Positions 26,946 to 35,986 of a stretch of 64,000 bases of DNA are shown one piece after another. The notes beneath the pieces were generated by a model, which did not search any database, was not told the DNA's origin, and saw nothing but the letters and a program-made list of their open reading frames with translations. Origin of the DNA: Ignavibacteriales bacterium (lineage in GTDB: Bacteria; Bacteroidota; Ignavibacteria; Ignavibacteriales; Melioribacteraceae); the NCBI GenBank assembly GCA_026390795.1, contig JAPLFG010000003.1, forward strand, positions 2,046,001 through 2,110,000, read 5' to 3'. The translations under genes and the position numbers were made by a program. Each line of letters starts with the position of its first letter. Positions within the stretch are counted from its first letter, which is position 1.

Positions 26946-26975
26946 AAAGGAGGTAATAGGTTTATTACCTCCTTT
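26946..26975 (+). terminator. Hairpin terminator after chemoreceptor gene
   Basis: AAAGGAGGTAAT, a 6-nt loop and ATTACCTCCTTT form a perfect 12-bp stem 9 bp after the receptor stop codon. The downstream T-run is short (the stem's own TTT then ATATA), so it is a good stem with a modest U-tract. The left arm mimics a ribosome-binding site but no start codon follows. Confidence 0.65.
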
Positions 26976-27204
26976 ATATAATGGGAAAAAAGTGCATAAT
27001 GAAAAATATAATCAAACTGGATAAACTGAAGTCAACTATGAAAAAAACTAACGCAATTATTATTTATTGCTTCTGTCCCTATTCTTTATTCATAGTGCAG
27101 CTAAAAATGAAAATATAAATAGTAATGTATATAAGAGATTTTTAGAATAATGAAATTCTTAATATGATTTTTACTCCAAACTAAATTTAAATGAGGAGTC
27201 AAAA

Positions 27205-27432
27205 ATAAAAAATAAAATTGCAAATATTCTGATTGTAATAATTGGTCTTGTATTATTTTCAGCTTCAAATTGGATTGCTGAGACGTCATTTACAAATGGT
27301 ACGCAAAGTTTATTAGAGGTTACCGGAGTAATTGCAATTATTGGAGCTATGCTGGTAATGTTTTCAATTATTAATATTACTTCAATAATATTTACTAAAG
27401 TATGGAATGAAAATTATTCCCTGAAGGAATAA
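27205..27432 (+). CDS. Small two-helix membrane protein with apparent ATA start
   Basis: An open frame of 75 codons encodes two hydrophobic helices (ILIVIIGLVLFSASNWIAE and LLEVTGVIAIIGAMLVMFSII) ending WNENYSLKE. A strong GAGGAG at 27193-27198 is followed, at the ideal 6-base spacing, by ATA instead of ATG; no ATG, GTG or TTG occurs at a usable position near that site. Either ATA is used as a rare start or an ATG has mutated and the gene is dying. The preceding 27000-27180 contains only a broken signal-peptide-like stretch. Confidence 0.45.
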   Translation: MKNKIANILIVIIGLVLFSASNWIAETSFTNGTQSLLEVTGVIAIIGAMLVMFSIINITSIIFTKVWNENYSLKE

Positions 27433-27590
27433 ATAGAATTAATTATAAGCAATGTTTCAATAAAGCCTGCTATTCGAATCAATACATAAACCTAAATAAC
27501 TTCTAAGTAATCAAAGAATTGTCCATATTCAAAACCTCAACCACAAAGAAATCAAACAGATGATGAAGAATTGGAGCGGCAATTCATGCT

Positions 27591-27793
27591 CTGTGTAGAC
27601 GGTGTAGTTGGTTGTATTTGGAAATGACTTGGTCACAAAATGGTCAAAACATTTTGAAAAACTGCAAATTTAAGCTAAAACAAGCGAAATTTTACCAAGG
27701 CAACGAATCCCTGACTCTCCGCTTAGTAAAATAAAACCTCGATTATAGCAAATGAATGCTGTTTTCGAGGTTTTTGTTTTTAAATGGGGTCTG
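27591..27793 (+). repeat. 203-bp direct repeat, copy 1 (tRNA-Ser 3'-end-like core plus terminator)
   Basis: This copy and 43342-43544 are the same length and about 85% identical by eye, in the same orientation. Both contain in order: a short coding-like tail (CVDGVVGCIWK), a variable middle, CGAATCCCTGACTCTCCGC (27704-27722), which resembles the T-loop and acceptor 3' strand of tRNA-Ser, and a terminator hairpin. No 5' tRNA half is present. In this copy the coding-like tail has a TGA where copy 2 has CGA. The arrangement (gene end, tRNA 3' end, terminator) is what integration at a tRNA gene can leave behind. Confidence 0.7.
27733..27774 (+). terminator. Rho-independent terminator within direct repeat copy 1
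   Basis: AAAACCTCGA pairs with TCGAGGTTTT (10 bp), with an inner AGCA/TGCT helix in the loop, followed by TGTTTTT. It is conserved in the second repeat copy (43484-43524), where compensating loop changes keep the stem. Confidence 0.7.
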
Positions 27794-27799
27794 CCTAGA

Positions 27800-29120
27800 C
27801 GTGTCCCTATTCATTATTAAATCCATAGCCGAAATTGGTCTGTTAATATAAAATTTGGACCGATTCTAGTTTTTGAAATTCAAATTCCAGCCGACATTGA
27901 CTGAATATAATTCTAATAATTCCAAAGTATTAGTGATTTTTCTGAAAATAGATATGGATATACATCGGTCGCTTACGACTTGATTAGAATTAAATCTGGC
28001 AGAATAAATTAAGCAGCTTTTCTGAAGTAGTAATTGTGAAGACCATTGGCTACCGGCACTTTATCTATCTCTCCAATTATATGAACATATCTCGATTCAG
28101 GAGAATCTTTATTCAGCCCAAGATGTGTCCGCTGATTATTGTAATAATGAAAATATTCTTTCAGTAGTTTTCTCAAATGATTTTCATTTAGAATTATTAA
28201 GTGATCTAGAAATTCTCTTCGAATAGATCCAATGACTCTCTCAACATACCCATTCTGCCACGGTGAACGATAAGCGGTTACAATTTCTCGAATGCCGAAA
28301 TCTGAAACGCTTTTCTTAAATAAATTACCATATCTACAATCTCGATCTCGAATTAAATATTTAGGAGTATCAGAATTGTAAAAGGTATTCTTCAGTTGCT
28401 GAGTTGCCCATTCAGAAGTTGGATTACAAGTAATATTAAAATGAATAATCTTTCTTCGTTGATGTGAGAGAAAGACCAAAACATGTAACAACTTGAAATT
28501 AATAGTTGGAACACAAAAGAAGTCAATAGAGATAATTTCTGAAGCTTGATTTTTGAGAAAAGTTTTCCAGCGTTGTCCAGATTTATTATACTTGTCTTTG
28601 GGAGTATATCTCCAAACAGTAGCTTGAGAAATTTCATAACCGAGTTTTAGAATCTCACCGTGTATTCGAGGTACACCCCACATTGGATTCTCGTTTGCAA
28701 TTCTCTTGATAAGTTGAATGATTTCCCTAGGAACTCTAGGTCTACCAGCATCCATTTTCTTTTTCCTCATAAGGTGTTCATAAAAACTTTTTCTGTGCCA
28801 ACGGATAACTGTTTCTGGTTTAATGTTGATTAGACTATCTCGCCATTTACTATAAACTTTTCGAATGAATAGGAAGAAGAGCTGATCCTTCTTTTTGATC
28901 GGGATCTTCTTGGAAGTTCTATTTAGAATTTCGAGTTGCTTCCTAAGGAAGATGATTTCCAGTTGGAGTTGTGTTTTAGATTTGAAGAAATTCAGACAGA
29001 ACTGAATAAGGAGTTTTATCATAGATAGTCTTTAATATGTTAATTTCTGAAAAGCAAAAATAATGCTTTTAGCCCAGAATGATATTTTTATGGCGGACAA
29101 GATTTTAAATAGGAACACAT
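27800..29120 (-). mobile_element. Complete insertion sequence with one DDE transposase
   Basis: The element is about 1.3 kb. Its ends form an imperfect inverted repeat: CGTGTCCCTATTCA at the left (from 27800) against TGTGTTCCTATTTA, the reverse complement of the right end (to 29120). It contains the transposase 28009-29022 on the minus strand. Partial copies of the same family lie at 10765-11035 and 43636-43885. Target-site duplications are not clear. It inserted directly beside the 203-bp repeat. Confidence 0.7.
28009..29022 (-). CDS. DDE transposase with integrase core (IS3/IS481-like)
   Basis: A 337-residue transposase. The N-terminal part (residues 1-110) contains helix-turn-helix-like segments (LRKQLEILNR; RWHRKSFYEHL; NPMWGVPRIHGEI). 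The integrase core carries the catalytic triad in SIDFFCV (D), LIRDRDCRYG (D) and NGYVERVIGSIRREFLDH (E), followed by HYYNNQRTHLGL as in IS3/IS481-type enzymes. The full triad and intact frame suggest it could still be active. Only a weak ribosome-binding site is seen. Confidence 0.9.
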   Translation of the reverse strand: MIKLLIQFCLNFFKSKTQLQLEIIFLRKQLEILNRTSKKIPIKKKDQLFFLFIRKVYSKWRDSLINIKPETVIRWHRKSFYEHLMRKKKMDAGRPRVPREIIQLIKRIANENPMWGVPRIHGEILKLGYEISQATVWRYTPKDKYNKSGQRWKTFLKNQASEIISIDFFCVPTINFKLLHVLVFLSHQRRKIIHFNITCNPTSEWATQQLKNTFYNSDTPKYLIRDRDCRYGNLFKKSVSDFGIREIVTAYRSPWQNGYVERVIGSIRREFLDHLIILNENHLRKLLKEYFHYYNNQRTHLGLNKDSPESRYVHIIGEIDKVPVANGLHNYYFRKAA

Positions 29121-29305
29121 AATTTTCAGTGGAGAATTTTGCAATGAGATATTTGAAAAATATTTTTAAAATAATCAGTTTTAACATGTAAATTTATAAA
29201 ATGCAATAATGGCGATTTCAGATCATTATCATTATTTTTAATACGAATGGAGAATTGAACAACTACAGATTTTGAAAAACAATTAGAAACATTTCGGAAA
29301 TATTT

Positions 29306-30748
29306 ATGCCTCATATAAGCGAATTAATGCCACAAATACCTGGTTACAAAATCAAGGAAATAATAAGAAAAGGTGGAATGGGAGAAGTGTTTCTTGCAGA
29401 AGATAAAAAACTTAAAAGAAAAGTCGCTATCAAATCTCTTGCACCCGAACTGCTTCGCAATCCGGAACTCATTAAACGGTTCAAGCAAGAAGCTATAATT
29501 CAAGCAAAATTATTGCATCCTAATATTGTTACATTGTTTCACTCTATTATAGAGCAAAATTCGATGTACATAGTTCTTGAATATGCACCTGGCATAACCT
29601 TAAAAGAAGAAATACAACAACACGGTGCAATGGAAGAAGCTCGTGTGCTAAATATTTTCCAACAAATACTCGCCGGAGTAGGTTTTGCACATGGTAAAGG
29701 AATTATCCATCGTGACTTAAAACCAAGTAACATCATGCTGGATGCAAAAGACACCGTCAAAATAATGGACTTCGGAATAGCTAAAGTACTCGGCGATAAA
29801 AACATGACAAAGATCGGCACTAAGCTGGGCACACTCTTTTACATGTCGCCTGAACAAGTGAGAGGAGAGGAAAATATTGATAAGCGGACAGATATTTACA
29901 GCTTAGGTATTGTCTTGTACGAAATGCTGACCGGTAAACTTCCGTTTAATACTGCCACTGCGAGTGACTTCGATGTAAGAAAAGAGATAGTAGAAGGAAG
30001 CATCAATGATCCGCGTGAACTTCGACAAGGCGTAAGTGCGCAGACAATATCAGTAATGCAAATGATGATAGAGAAGAAAAAAGAGAACCGTTATTCAACT
30101 TGTTATGAGTGTGGAATAGATCTAAATAAAATATTAATACCACCGGGAGGTCAAGATACAATAATAGTTAACAGACCAGAAATGATTTTAAAAGATAATA
30201 TTACCGTACAGAATGCAAAAGTTCTTAACGAAAAACATCTACCCTTATCAGAAGAGACAAACTGGAGTATTAAACAAAACGGAACGGTTCTGGAAATAGC
30301 TTATGGAAGTGGAACTGATTTTCCGCAATATGCGGCTCTTCATTTGGAGAGTAGCTACTTTCGCATGAATTACGGTAATAGCTCAGGTTGGGGTACATCT
30401 GTTATTTTACTCCCATCCTTTTGGTCTGCTGGCACACTTCATCAAGGCGCTCCTATAACTACAACGTGGAAAATTGATGGAGTGGATATTATTATTTCAT
30501 TTTCAGCAGCTATATCCGGTCTCAATGCAACTGGACAATTACGCATTACACCACCAAGTGGAAATTCAATATCTGCATCAGTCGCACTTAATCTTACTGG
30601 CAATGTAGTTTTAGATAATAAACCGGGTGAAGCATTTAAACCTGTAATGCTTTCTTCAATGCATATTTCTTCAGATAAATGGGATGCACAAACAGCGTAT
30701 GTTGATTTACAATCATATCAAATTCCGCAAAGCGACTGGATGGGTTAA
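29306..30748 (+). CDS. Ser/Thr protein kinase fused to a secreted-type beta domain
   Basis: A 480-residue protein. Residues 13-276 form a complete Hanks-type kinase: G-loop RKGGMGEV, Lys43 in VAIK, catalytic H135-R-D137 in IIHRDLKPSN, DFG at 155-157, and GTLFYMSPEQ in the activation loop. A linker (277-325) with no membrane helix leads to a beta-rich domain (about 325-476) that is nearly identical in DNA (30263-30735) to the N-terminal domain of the secreted protein at 39514. Just after this block the frame is broken by a deletion relative to 39514, so the kinase ends early; the old tail (GFWAASD) is readable out of frame to about 30836. A cytoplasmic kinase carrying an export-type domain is odd and looks like a recent fusion by gene conversion or duplication. 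Confidence 0.88.
   Translation: MPHISELMPQIPGYKIKEIIRKGGMGEVFLAEDKKLKRKVAIKSLAPELLRNPELIKRFKQEAIIQAKLLHPNIVTLFHSIIEQNSMYIVLEYAPGITLKEEIQQHGAMEEARVLNIFQQILAGVGFAHGKGIIHRDLKPSNIMLDAKDTVKIMDFGIAKVLGDKNMTKIGTKLGTLFYMSPEQVRGEENIDKRTDIYSLGIVLYEMLTGKLPFNTATASDFDVRKEIVEGSINDPRELRQGVSAQTISVMQMMIEKKKENRYSTCYECGIDLNKILIPPGGQDTIIVNRPEMILKDNITVQNAKVLNEKHLPLSEETNWSIKQNGTVLEIAYGSGTDFPQYAALHLESSYFRMNYGNSSGWGTSVILLPSFWSAGTLHQGAPITTTWKIDGVDIIISFSAAISGLNATGQLRITPPSGNSISASVALNLTGNVVLDNKPGEAFKPVMLSSMHISSDKWDAQTAYVDLQSYQIPQSDWMG
30263..30735 (+). repeat. 473-bp dispersed repeat, copy 1 (kinase C-terminal domain)
   Basis: This block matches 39583-40055 over its whole length with only scattered differences, without gaps. 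At protein level I count only a handful of changes (for example NSSGWG/NNSGWG, SAGTL/SGGTL, GVDI/GADI). The similarity drops sharply at both ends, which indicates recent duplication or gene conversion of exactly this domain. Confidence 0.85.
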
Positions 30749-30854
30749 TAATAGCAGTAATGAGAACATTGGCTTCTGGGCAGCCTCGGATGTGGTAATG
30801 CCTTCTTGGCAATATCGGATAACTATAAAGCAATAAAGACGAAAGAATTTATTT

Positions 30855-31442
30855 TTAAAAAGAACATCTTTTTATAAAGTTGCTGATAATTATTTCAAGT
30901 AAAGGCCTTTCAAATGTATGTCCCTCATTCTTATAAGAAATAACAGATAAATTTTTATTGGATTTTTCCAAAAGTTTCACTAGCCCAAAATCGATGTGAA
31001 AATCTTTTTCTCCCACATGCAGTTCTACAACTCCATTAAATTTTATCCGCTCTTTACTTATCGCTTCCACTAAGGTTTTATATCTTGGAGGCATTATTCC
31101 AAAATATCCATCTTTTGTTTTAAAGGAACTGATCATTGGGTTTAGAAATAATTGATTTAAGGATAATTCCGGTTTTATAAGATTGAAATGCAACAATAAA
31201 TAACTGCCGTAAGAACGACTGACAATAACAGTTTCTTCTGGATTACCAAGATTTGATATATCTTCTGATATTTTATCTAACTGTTCAGCGAAAGTCTGTT
31301 TTTCAATAGTGGCTATTTCCAAAATAGTTACATCTTTGCGGAAACTGCTTAAAACCGAAAAAATCTCCGAATTTCTCTTTGTCTCTTCTCTTCCGGCAAT
31401 AAAATAAACATTCAAGTTATTCTTTAAATATTTCGCTTTCAT
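30855..31442 (-). CDS. Alpha/beta-hydrolase-like protein
   Basis: A 195-residue cytoplasmic protein with the marks of a small alpha/beta hydrolase: strand-nucleophile elbow VIVSRSYGSYLLL (nucleophile Ser in S-R-S-Y-G), an acidic loop VELHVGEKDFHID, and a C-terminal histidine in YKNEGHTF. The classic G-x-S-x-G is altered to S-x-S-x-G, as in some small esterases of this fold. It is the only minus-strand gene between the kinase and the FHA activator. The substrate is unknown. Confidence 0.65.
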   Translation of the reverse strand: MKAKYLKNNLNVYFIAGREETKRNSEIFSVLSSFRKDVTILEIATIEKQTFAEQLDKISEDISNLGNPEETVIVSRSYGSYLLLHFNLIKPELSLNQLFLNPMISSFKTKDGYFGIMPPRYKTLVEAISKERIKFNGVVELHVGEKDFHIDFGLVKLLEKSNKNLSVISYKNEGHTFERPLLEIIISNFIKRCSF

Positions 31443-31790
31443 CTTCTAGTCTAAATAATTGTGCAAAATAGATCTCAATTAAAAATTAAGTGAGTCGATT
31501 CATTTTTACAAACATTATAAAGCACTAAACTAAAAACAATATTAAAGCATCTGCAGGCATTGGGGAATCCAGACACCATAGCCCGCTTCTATTTGAATGA
31601 TATTTAAGGGTATTTGTATAACCGATAGAGCAGAGTAATACTAAAGAGTTTTTTGGAAAAACAACTTATGCTTTATATACAACCAGTCGTACGGATCGAT
31701 TAGCAAAAAATTTTGTATATTTTTATAGGGAAAAGATCTCAAATAATTTTTACGTAGTTATTTTCTCAGACTACCGAATAGGAGTTACAA
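31443..31790. promoter_or_regulatory. Divergent promoter region of hydrolase and FHA activator genes
   Basis: About 348 bp of AT-rich sequence lie between the divergent starts. A good ribosome-binding site (TAGGAG) lies before 31791. I see no sigma54-type -24/-12 pair and no clear inverted repeat here. Confidence 0.4.
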
Positions 31791-33770
31791 ATGGTTTGGG
31801 TTTCCTTAGTAGTAAAAAAGCCCAACATGGTGGACTACATAAGTAATGTTCCATTGGGCAAACCAATTTCAATTGGCAGGCACGAATTGAATGATGTATA
31901 TCTTGAAGATGCCACTAATGAAGTATCCCGATTTCATGCAGCCTTATTCAGTGATAAGGGCGGTAATTATTTAATTCAAGATTTGGGCTCTAGGAATGGT
32001 ACCTTCATTAAAAGGGGCGAATATTATTCTGAATATTATTCTGGAATAGTGAAACTAGGAGATGAAATAAAAATTGGTCCTTACGTGATGACTTTAGAAA
32101 AATCATTAATAAAAAAAACACAGGATGTTTTTTCTAAATCAGCTTCATCAAATGACGTTGAGACTTCTTTCCCTGACGCGACAAAGAGTATGCAAAATTC
32201 AAATAAAGATAAAAACGATTTATATAAGGATATTTTAAGAGTATTTGAACATCCTTCAATGGAACTTGATTCAACGATAGACAAAATGCTAAATGGAATG
32301 TTTAATTGGCTAACTCCTAAAAGAATTTATTTAGCATTATTAAATGAAACCACTAATGAAATTGATGCAGAATATATCAAACTCTCTGAGAACTCCAATA
32401 ATGTAGGAATCATATTTGGCAAAGACTTAATAAATTTTTTCGCTGATAATAAAGAGATTATTACTTCTGAAGAAATTCTTGCTGAAAATTCTTTTAAAGA
32501 AATTGCAAAATTTAGCAATGATTCAATTGCTTATTTTGTGCCAATAATTTGGGGTGGTTGTGTAAAAGGATTTATTTCTATAGAAAAGTTTAAATATTCT
32601 GAATCAGATATAAATGATATTATTGAATCGTTAAAAGAATTGCGTAAGCGTTTATCGGACTATTTAGCGGGGTGCTATAAAAAATCAATCCCAATTAAGT
32701 ATCAGTCTGCCAAAGAAATAGATATTGACGAATCTGTAATAATTGGTGTCAGTAGGCGTTTCAAAAAAGATGTAATTGATGAAGCTATAAAAATATCAAA
32801 TAAAGACATTAATGTTTTACTCCTTGGAGAAACAGGTACCGGTAAAGATTTGCTTGCCAGCTATATTCATAAAAATTCCACCCGCGCAGATAAACCATTC
32901 GTAGCGATTAACTGTGCTTCTCTTCCAGATCAACTTATTGAAAGTGAACTATTCGGACACGAAGAAAACGCTTTCACCGGTGCAAAATTCAAACAGGGAT
33001 TGGTGGAAAGTGCTAATGGTGGATCACTGTTTCTTGACGAGATTGGTGAACTGAGTTTAGCATTACAACCAAAATTATATCGTTTTTTACAGAGTGGTGA
33101 ATTCAGAAGAGTAGGGGGAATTAAAAATTTAACTTCTTTCGTTAGAATAATCGCTGCAACAAATAAAAATCTTGAAGATGATACTGTGATGAGGCCAGAA
33201 CTTTTTAATAGAATTAACCAATCTCAAATTAATATACCGCCACTCCGTGATAGGAAGGAAGACATTCCTTTATTAGCGGGGTATTTTTTGATTTTGTTGC
33301 GACAAAAATATTCAACGAAAATTAGTCGCTTAAATCATGATTGTATTAAACATTTACAAGCTCGTGACTGGATGGGAAATATCCGCGCACTTCAAAATGC
33401 CATCGCAAGAGCAATTATAGATGCTGATTCCCACAAATCAGAATTGGATATTAAATGTTTTGCGGGGATTTCTGAAGAAGTAGAGAAAGATAAATCAAGG
33501 GGAGATTCAGCTAATATAATAACTGATTCAAAATATAAAACAGGTGATTCAGAAAATAACGAAGGGAAAAAACTGGAAACATCAAAAGATGTTGAGAAAG
33601 CTCACATCTTAAAAGTTTTAAGTGAAGAAAATGGAAAAGTGGATAATGCAGCTATAAGACTCGGTATAAGCAAACAAACCTTATATAACAAGTTGAAGAA
33701 ATATGAAAAAGAAAGTGGAGGAGCTAGTTCTGAAAGTAAAAATACACGCCCGACAGGAAAACCAAGTTGA
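31791..33770 (+). CDS. FHA-GAF sigma54-dependent transcriptional activator
   Basis: A 659-residue protein. The FHA domain (about 20-95) has G29-R30, S46-R-x-H49 and N69-G-T71, the phosphothreonine-binding pattern. A GAF-like domain follows (about 140-300). The AAA+ sigma54-interaction domain has Walker A GETGTGKD (346-353), GGSLFLDEIGEL (Walker B) and an RPELFNRIN arginine-finger region. The sigma54-contacting loop reads N-AFTGA (393-398) rather than GAFTGA. A Fis-type helix-turn-helix ends the protein (AAIRLGISKQTLYNKLKKY). An acidic/Ser-rich tail carries a C-terminal TGKPS. It should activate sigma54 promoters when its FHA domain reads a phosphorylated partner; the kinase at 29306 is the obvious candidate and 34409-34424 the nearest candidate promoter. 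Confidence 0.92.
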   Translation: MVWVSLVVKKPNMVDYISNVPLGKPISIGRHELNDVYLEDATNEVSRFHAALFSDKGGNYLIQDLGSRNGTFIKRGEYYSEYYSGIVKLGDEIKIGPYVMTLEKSLIKKTQDVFSKSASSNDVETSFPDATKSMQNSNKDKNDLYKDILRVFEHPSMELDSTIDKMLNGMFNWLTPKRIYLALLNETTNEIDAEYIKLSENSNNVGIIFGKDLINFFADNKEIITSEEILAENSFKEIAKFSNDSIAYFVPIIWGGCVKGFISIEKFKYSESDINDIIESLKELRKRLSDYLAGCYKKSIPIKYQSAKEIDIDESVIIGVSRRFKKDVIDEAIKISNKDINVLLLGETGTGKDLLASYIHKNSTRADKPFVAINCASLPDQLIESELFGHEENAFTGAKFKQGLVESANGGSLFLDEIGELSLALQPKLYRFLQSGEFRRVGGIKNLTSFVRIIAATNKNLEDDTVMRPELFNRINQSQINIPPLRDRKEDIPLLAGYFLILLRQKYSTKISRLNHDCIKHLQARDWMGNIRALQNAIARAIIDADSHKSELDIKCFAGISEEVEKDKSRGDSANIITDSKYKTGDSENNEGKKLETSKDVEKAHILKVLSEENGKVDNAAIRLGISKQTLYNKLKKYEKESGGASSESKNTRPTGKPS

Positions 33771-33882
33771 AGTGATTTAAATATTCTTAGTGATTTCAAA
33801 ATGATAAGAGACACTTGAAATTACTAATGCCTTGTTAAAATTTCTATCGCTATATATTATCATGCTTTTACGAATAATTATT

Positions 33883-34215
33883 AGGCGGTCGGCAAATATT
33901 CTTTAAGTTTCGTCCAATCTCCCCATTTTATCCATTAATAAAATCTTCGGATGCAAAAATTATCAACCATATTCTCAGAAACCTCAATGGATTTATTTAA
34001 AGAAGTAAGTGCTTCCTCAATTCTTCCAAACTCTTCGAGACACTTGCTCTGCATGCTCCAGCTATACCAAAATTTTTAATCGGAACTTAGGTACAGTTCA
34101 AAACTATCTCGTGCATCTTTGTATCTGCCTGAGGAATATAATATTCTACAATAAATTTCAAGAACAATACTTAACTCAAATGAAAGTTGATTAGCATTGA
34201 TATTTTTTTCCAATA
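33883..34215 (-). pseudogene. Degraded TPR-protein fragment
   Basis: The reverse strand reads broken TPR-like segments: RYKDARDSFELYLSSD, then a stop, then CLEEFGRIEEALTSLNKSIEV, a further stop and frame change, then DKMGRLDE-like sequence. The spacing of small and aromatic residues fits tetratricopeptide repeats. Several stops and at least one frameshift exclude function. The rest of the 33771-34468 gap shows only a candidate promoter near its end. Confidence 0.5.
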
Positions 34216-34408
34216 CTATCTTGTATTACACTCAGTTATTAAAATTTGCATTCATTATATAAATATTTAAATGAGCAAAAAATCCAATTTCTTTACAATC
34301 ATTAAATTAAAGTCAAATATTTAGACGCTACATTTTGCTGTACACTTAAGATTCTTCTCAGAACAGTATTTTTGTTAAAAAAACTCACTCAGGAAATAAT
34401 ATTTTTTC

Positions 34409-34424
34409 TGGCATTGGCTTTGTA
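34409..34424 (+). promoter_or_regulatory. Candidate sigma54 promoter of J-domain/WD40 operon
   Basis: TGGCATTGGCTTTGTA matches the -24 TGGCA and the -12 TTG elements with the right spacing; the -12 GC is GT here. It lies 45 bp before the GTG start of the next gene and directly downstream of the sigma54 activator gene, which gives it context. With one imperfect core base it remains a candidate. Confidence 0.45.
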
Positions 34425-34468
34425 TTAAGGAAGGCGGTTATGCTGAATTCTAAAAGAAGGAACGTAAC

Positions 34469-35983
34469 GTGTACAAAAGTTTAATGTCTACCCTAGACTC
34501 AATGGCTGCAACAACTTCTGAGTTTGTCGAAATTGTAAACCCCTACCTGCTGAAAGTGTATAATCAAAATAAACAGCAGAATGGAGAGTCAAAAGTTAAA
34601 TTAGCGGATGTTCCACTGGAATTTTTAGATGCGAACATTATCGAGCTTTGTGCTCAAAATTCATTTCAATATCACTCAATAGTCATATTATTTCTGAAAT
34701 ACCATTTCGAGATCGATTTTCTGCTGGAGAATTTGTACAACGCTGCAAGTACGGAAAATAAATTGATCAAAGAGGATAGCAGTCCGTTGCATTGGATTGA
34801 TCTTTGGTCAAGCAAAGAAGAGATAGAAAAATATAAGAATACTTTTACCGCCAACTTAGAAGTGACTGCAACTGCATTGTATTCGTTGTTGTTATCATTA
34901 GATAAGTCAGTTAAAGAAAAATTCACCAATAACGATCAATTTCAAATCTATATACTCTCACTTACACTCAATGATTTATTCTCATACTCATTAAATGAGA
35001 AGGAAAACATTTTTTTAAAAGAAAGGTGGGAATTGAATTTCTCGCTTTTAAAAGCGCAATCTGTCGACATACAAAAACAATGGTGGCATTTGGCAGCTTC
35101 TTTTTATGCATTTCATAAGGAGCTAGGAGACAGCTATTTGCACCTTGATTCTTTAAAGATTCGGTCCGCATTGACTGAAGCAAAGTGGCTGAAGCAATTT
35201 TCGTACGATGAGTTGATGCTAAAGGAACTACTATATAAAAACAAATTACTAGAAGTACAGATTACCTTAAAGCAACAGGATCCAACTTTATCAGAAGCCG
35301 ACTGTTTACGCGATGCCCAGTTAGAGTTGCTTAAGGAACAAGAAGAGATGAAAAAAATGCTTCAGAACATATCCTTTGCGAGAAATTTAGATTTGGACTT
35401 AATGATTACTTTCCTTCCTATGAATAGTCCGGAAATAAAAGAATATCGTAATGAGGCAGACAAGTATTTCCGACTAGCAGTAAAGTTACTTCACCCGGAT
35501 CGACGTATATATTTGCTAAATGGTAAAAAACTTTCTCAGGAACAGGAAAATGAATTAAACACCCTTTATAAGGAAGTTATTTCAATTCGCGAGAAAAAAG
35601 AATTTGACATATCAGAGTTAATTTCGGGAGATTATTTTTCCGTTACCAGACTTAAAAGAATAGTTTCTCAAGCACAGACGATTTTATCGGCATATGGAAT
35701 AGAAGTATCGACTATTAAATTAATGGTATTAGGTGACGATATTAATTCCCAACTAAAATTTTTGTTAAATGAGTATAACTTATTAAATATTGAACTCGCT
35801 CAAATACAAGCAGAAATCCATGTACTGTATTCAGATCAAGAAACCTATCAGAAAGATCATATCATGCGAGATCCTGAAATGATAGAAATTACCGAAAAAA
35901 AATTTGCAAACAATATCGAAAAATTCAAAGTGACACAGTCGCGCCTTGAAGAAGAACTAAAAAAACTATTTTTTACGGAATGA
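34469..35983 (+). CDS. J-domain-like protein of unknown function
   Basis: A 504-residue soluble protein starting at GTG with AAGGA upstream. Most of it is helical. Residues 325-385 resemble a J-domain: YFRLAVKLLHPDRR with H342-P343-D344, the tripeptide that stimulates Hsp70 ATPase, followed by a helix with NELNTLYKEVISIREKKEFD as in divergent DnaJ-like proteins. A coiled coil (about 260-300) precedes it and another ends the protein. No zinc-finger or C-terminal DnaJ substrate domain is present. It opens an operon with an unknown gene (3-bp gap), a WD40 gene and an outer-membrane protein gene. Recruitment of Hsp70 to a local partner is the likely role. Confidence 0.75.
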   Translation: MYKSLMSTLDSMAATTSEFVEIVNPYLLKVYNQNKQQNGESKVKLADVPLEFLDANIIELCAQNSFQYHSIVILFLKYHFEIDFLLENLYNAASTENKLIKEDSSPLHWIDLWSSKEEIEKYKNTFTANLEVTATALYSLLLSLDKSVKEKFTNNDQFQIYILSLTLNDLFSYSLNEKENIFLKERWELNFSLLKAQSVDIQKQWWHLAASFYAFHKELGDSYLHLDSLKIRSALTEAKWLKQFSYDELMLKELLYKNKLLEVQITLKQQDPTLSEADCLRDAQLELLKEQEEMKKMLQNISFARNLDLDLMITFLPMNSPEIKEYRNEADKYFRLAVKLLHPDRRIYLLNGKKLSQEQENELNTLYKEVISIREKKEFDISELISGDYFSVTRLKRIVSQAQTILSAYGIEVSTIKLMVLGDDINSQLKFLLNEYNLLNIELAQIQAEIHVLYSDQETYQKDHIMRDPEMIEITEKKFANNIEKFKVTQSRLEEELKKLFFTE

Positions 35984-35986
35984 ATC

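Noticed and set aside
27704-27722. A tRNA-Ser gene
   Set aside because: Only the T-loop/acceptor-like 3' part is present; no 5' acceptor strand, D-arm or anticodon arm occurs upstream, and the T-stem is degenerate.
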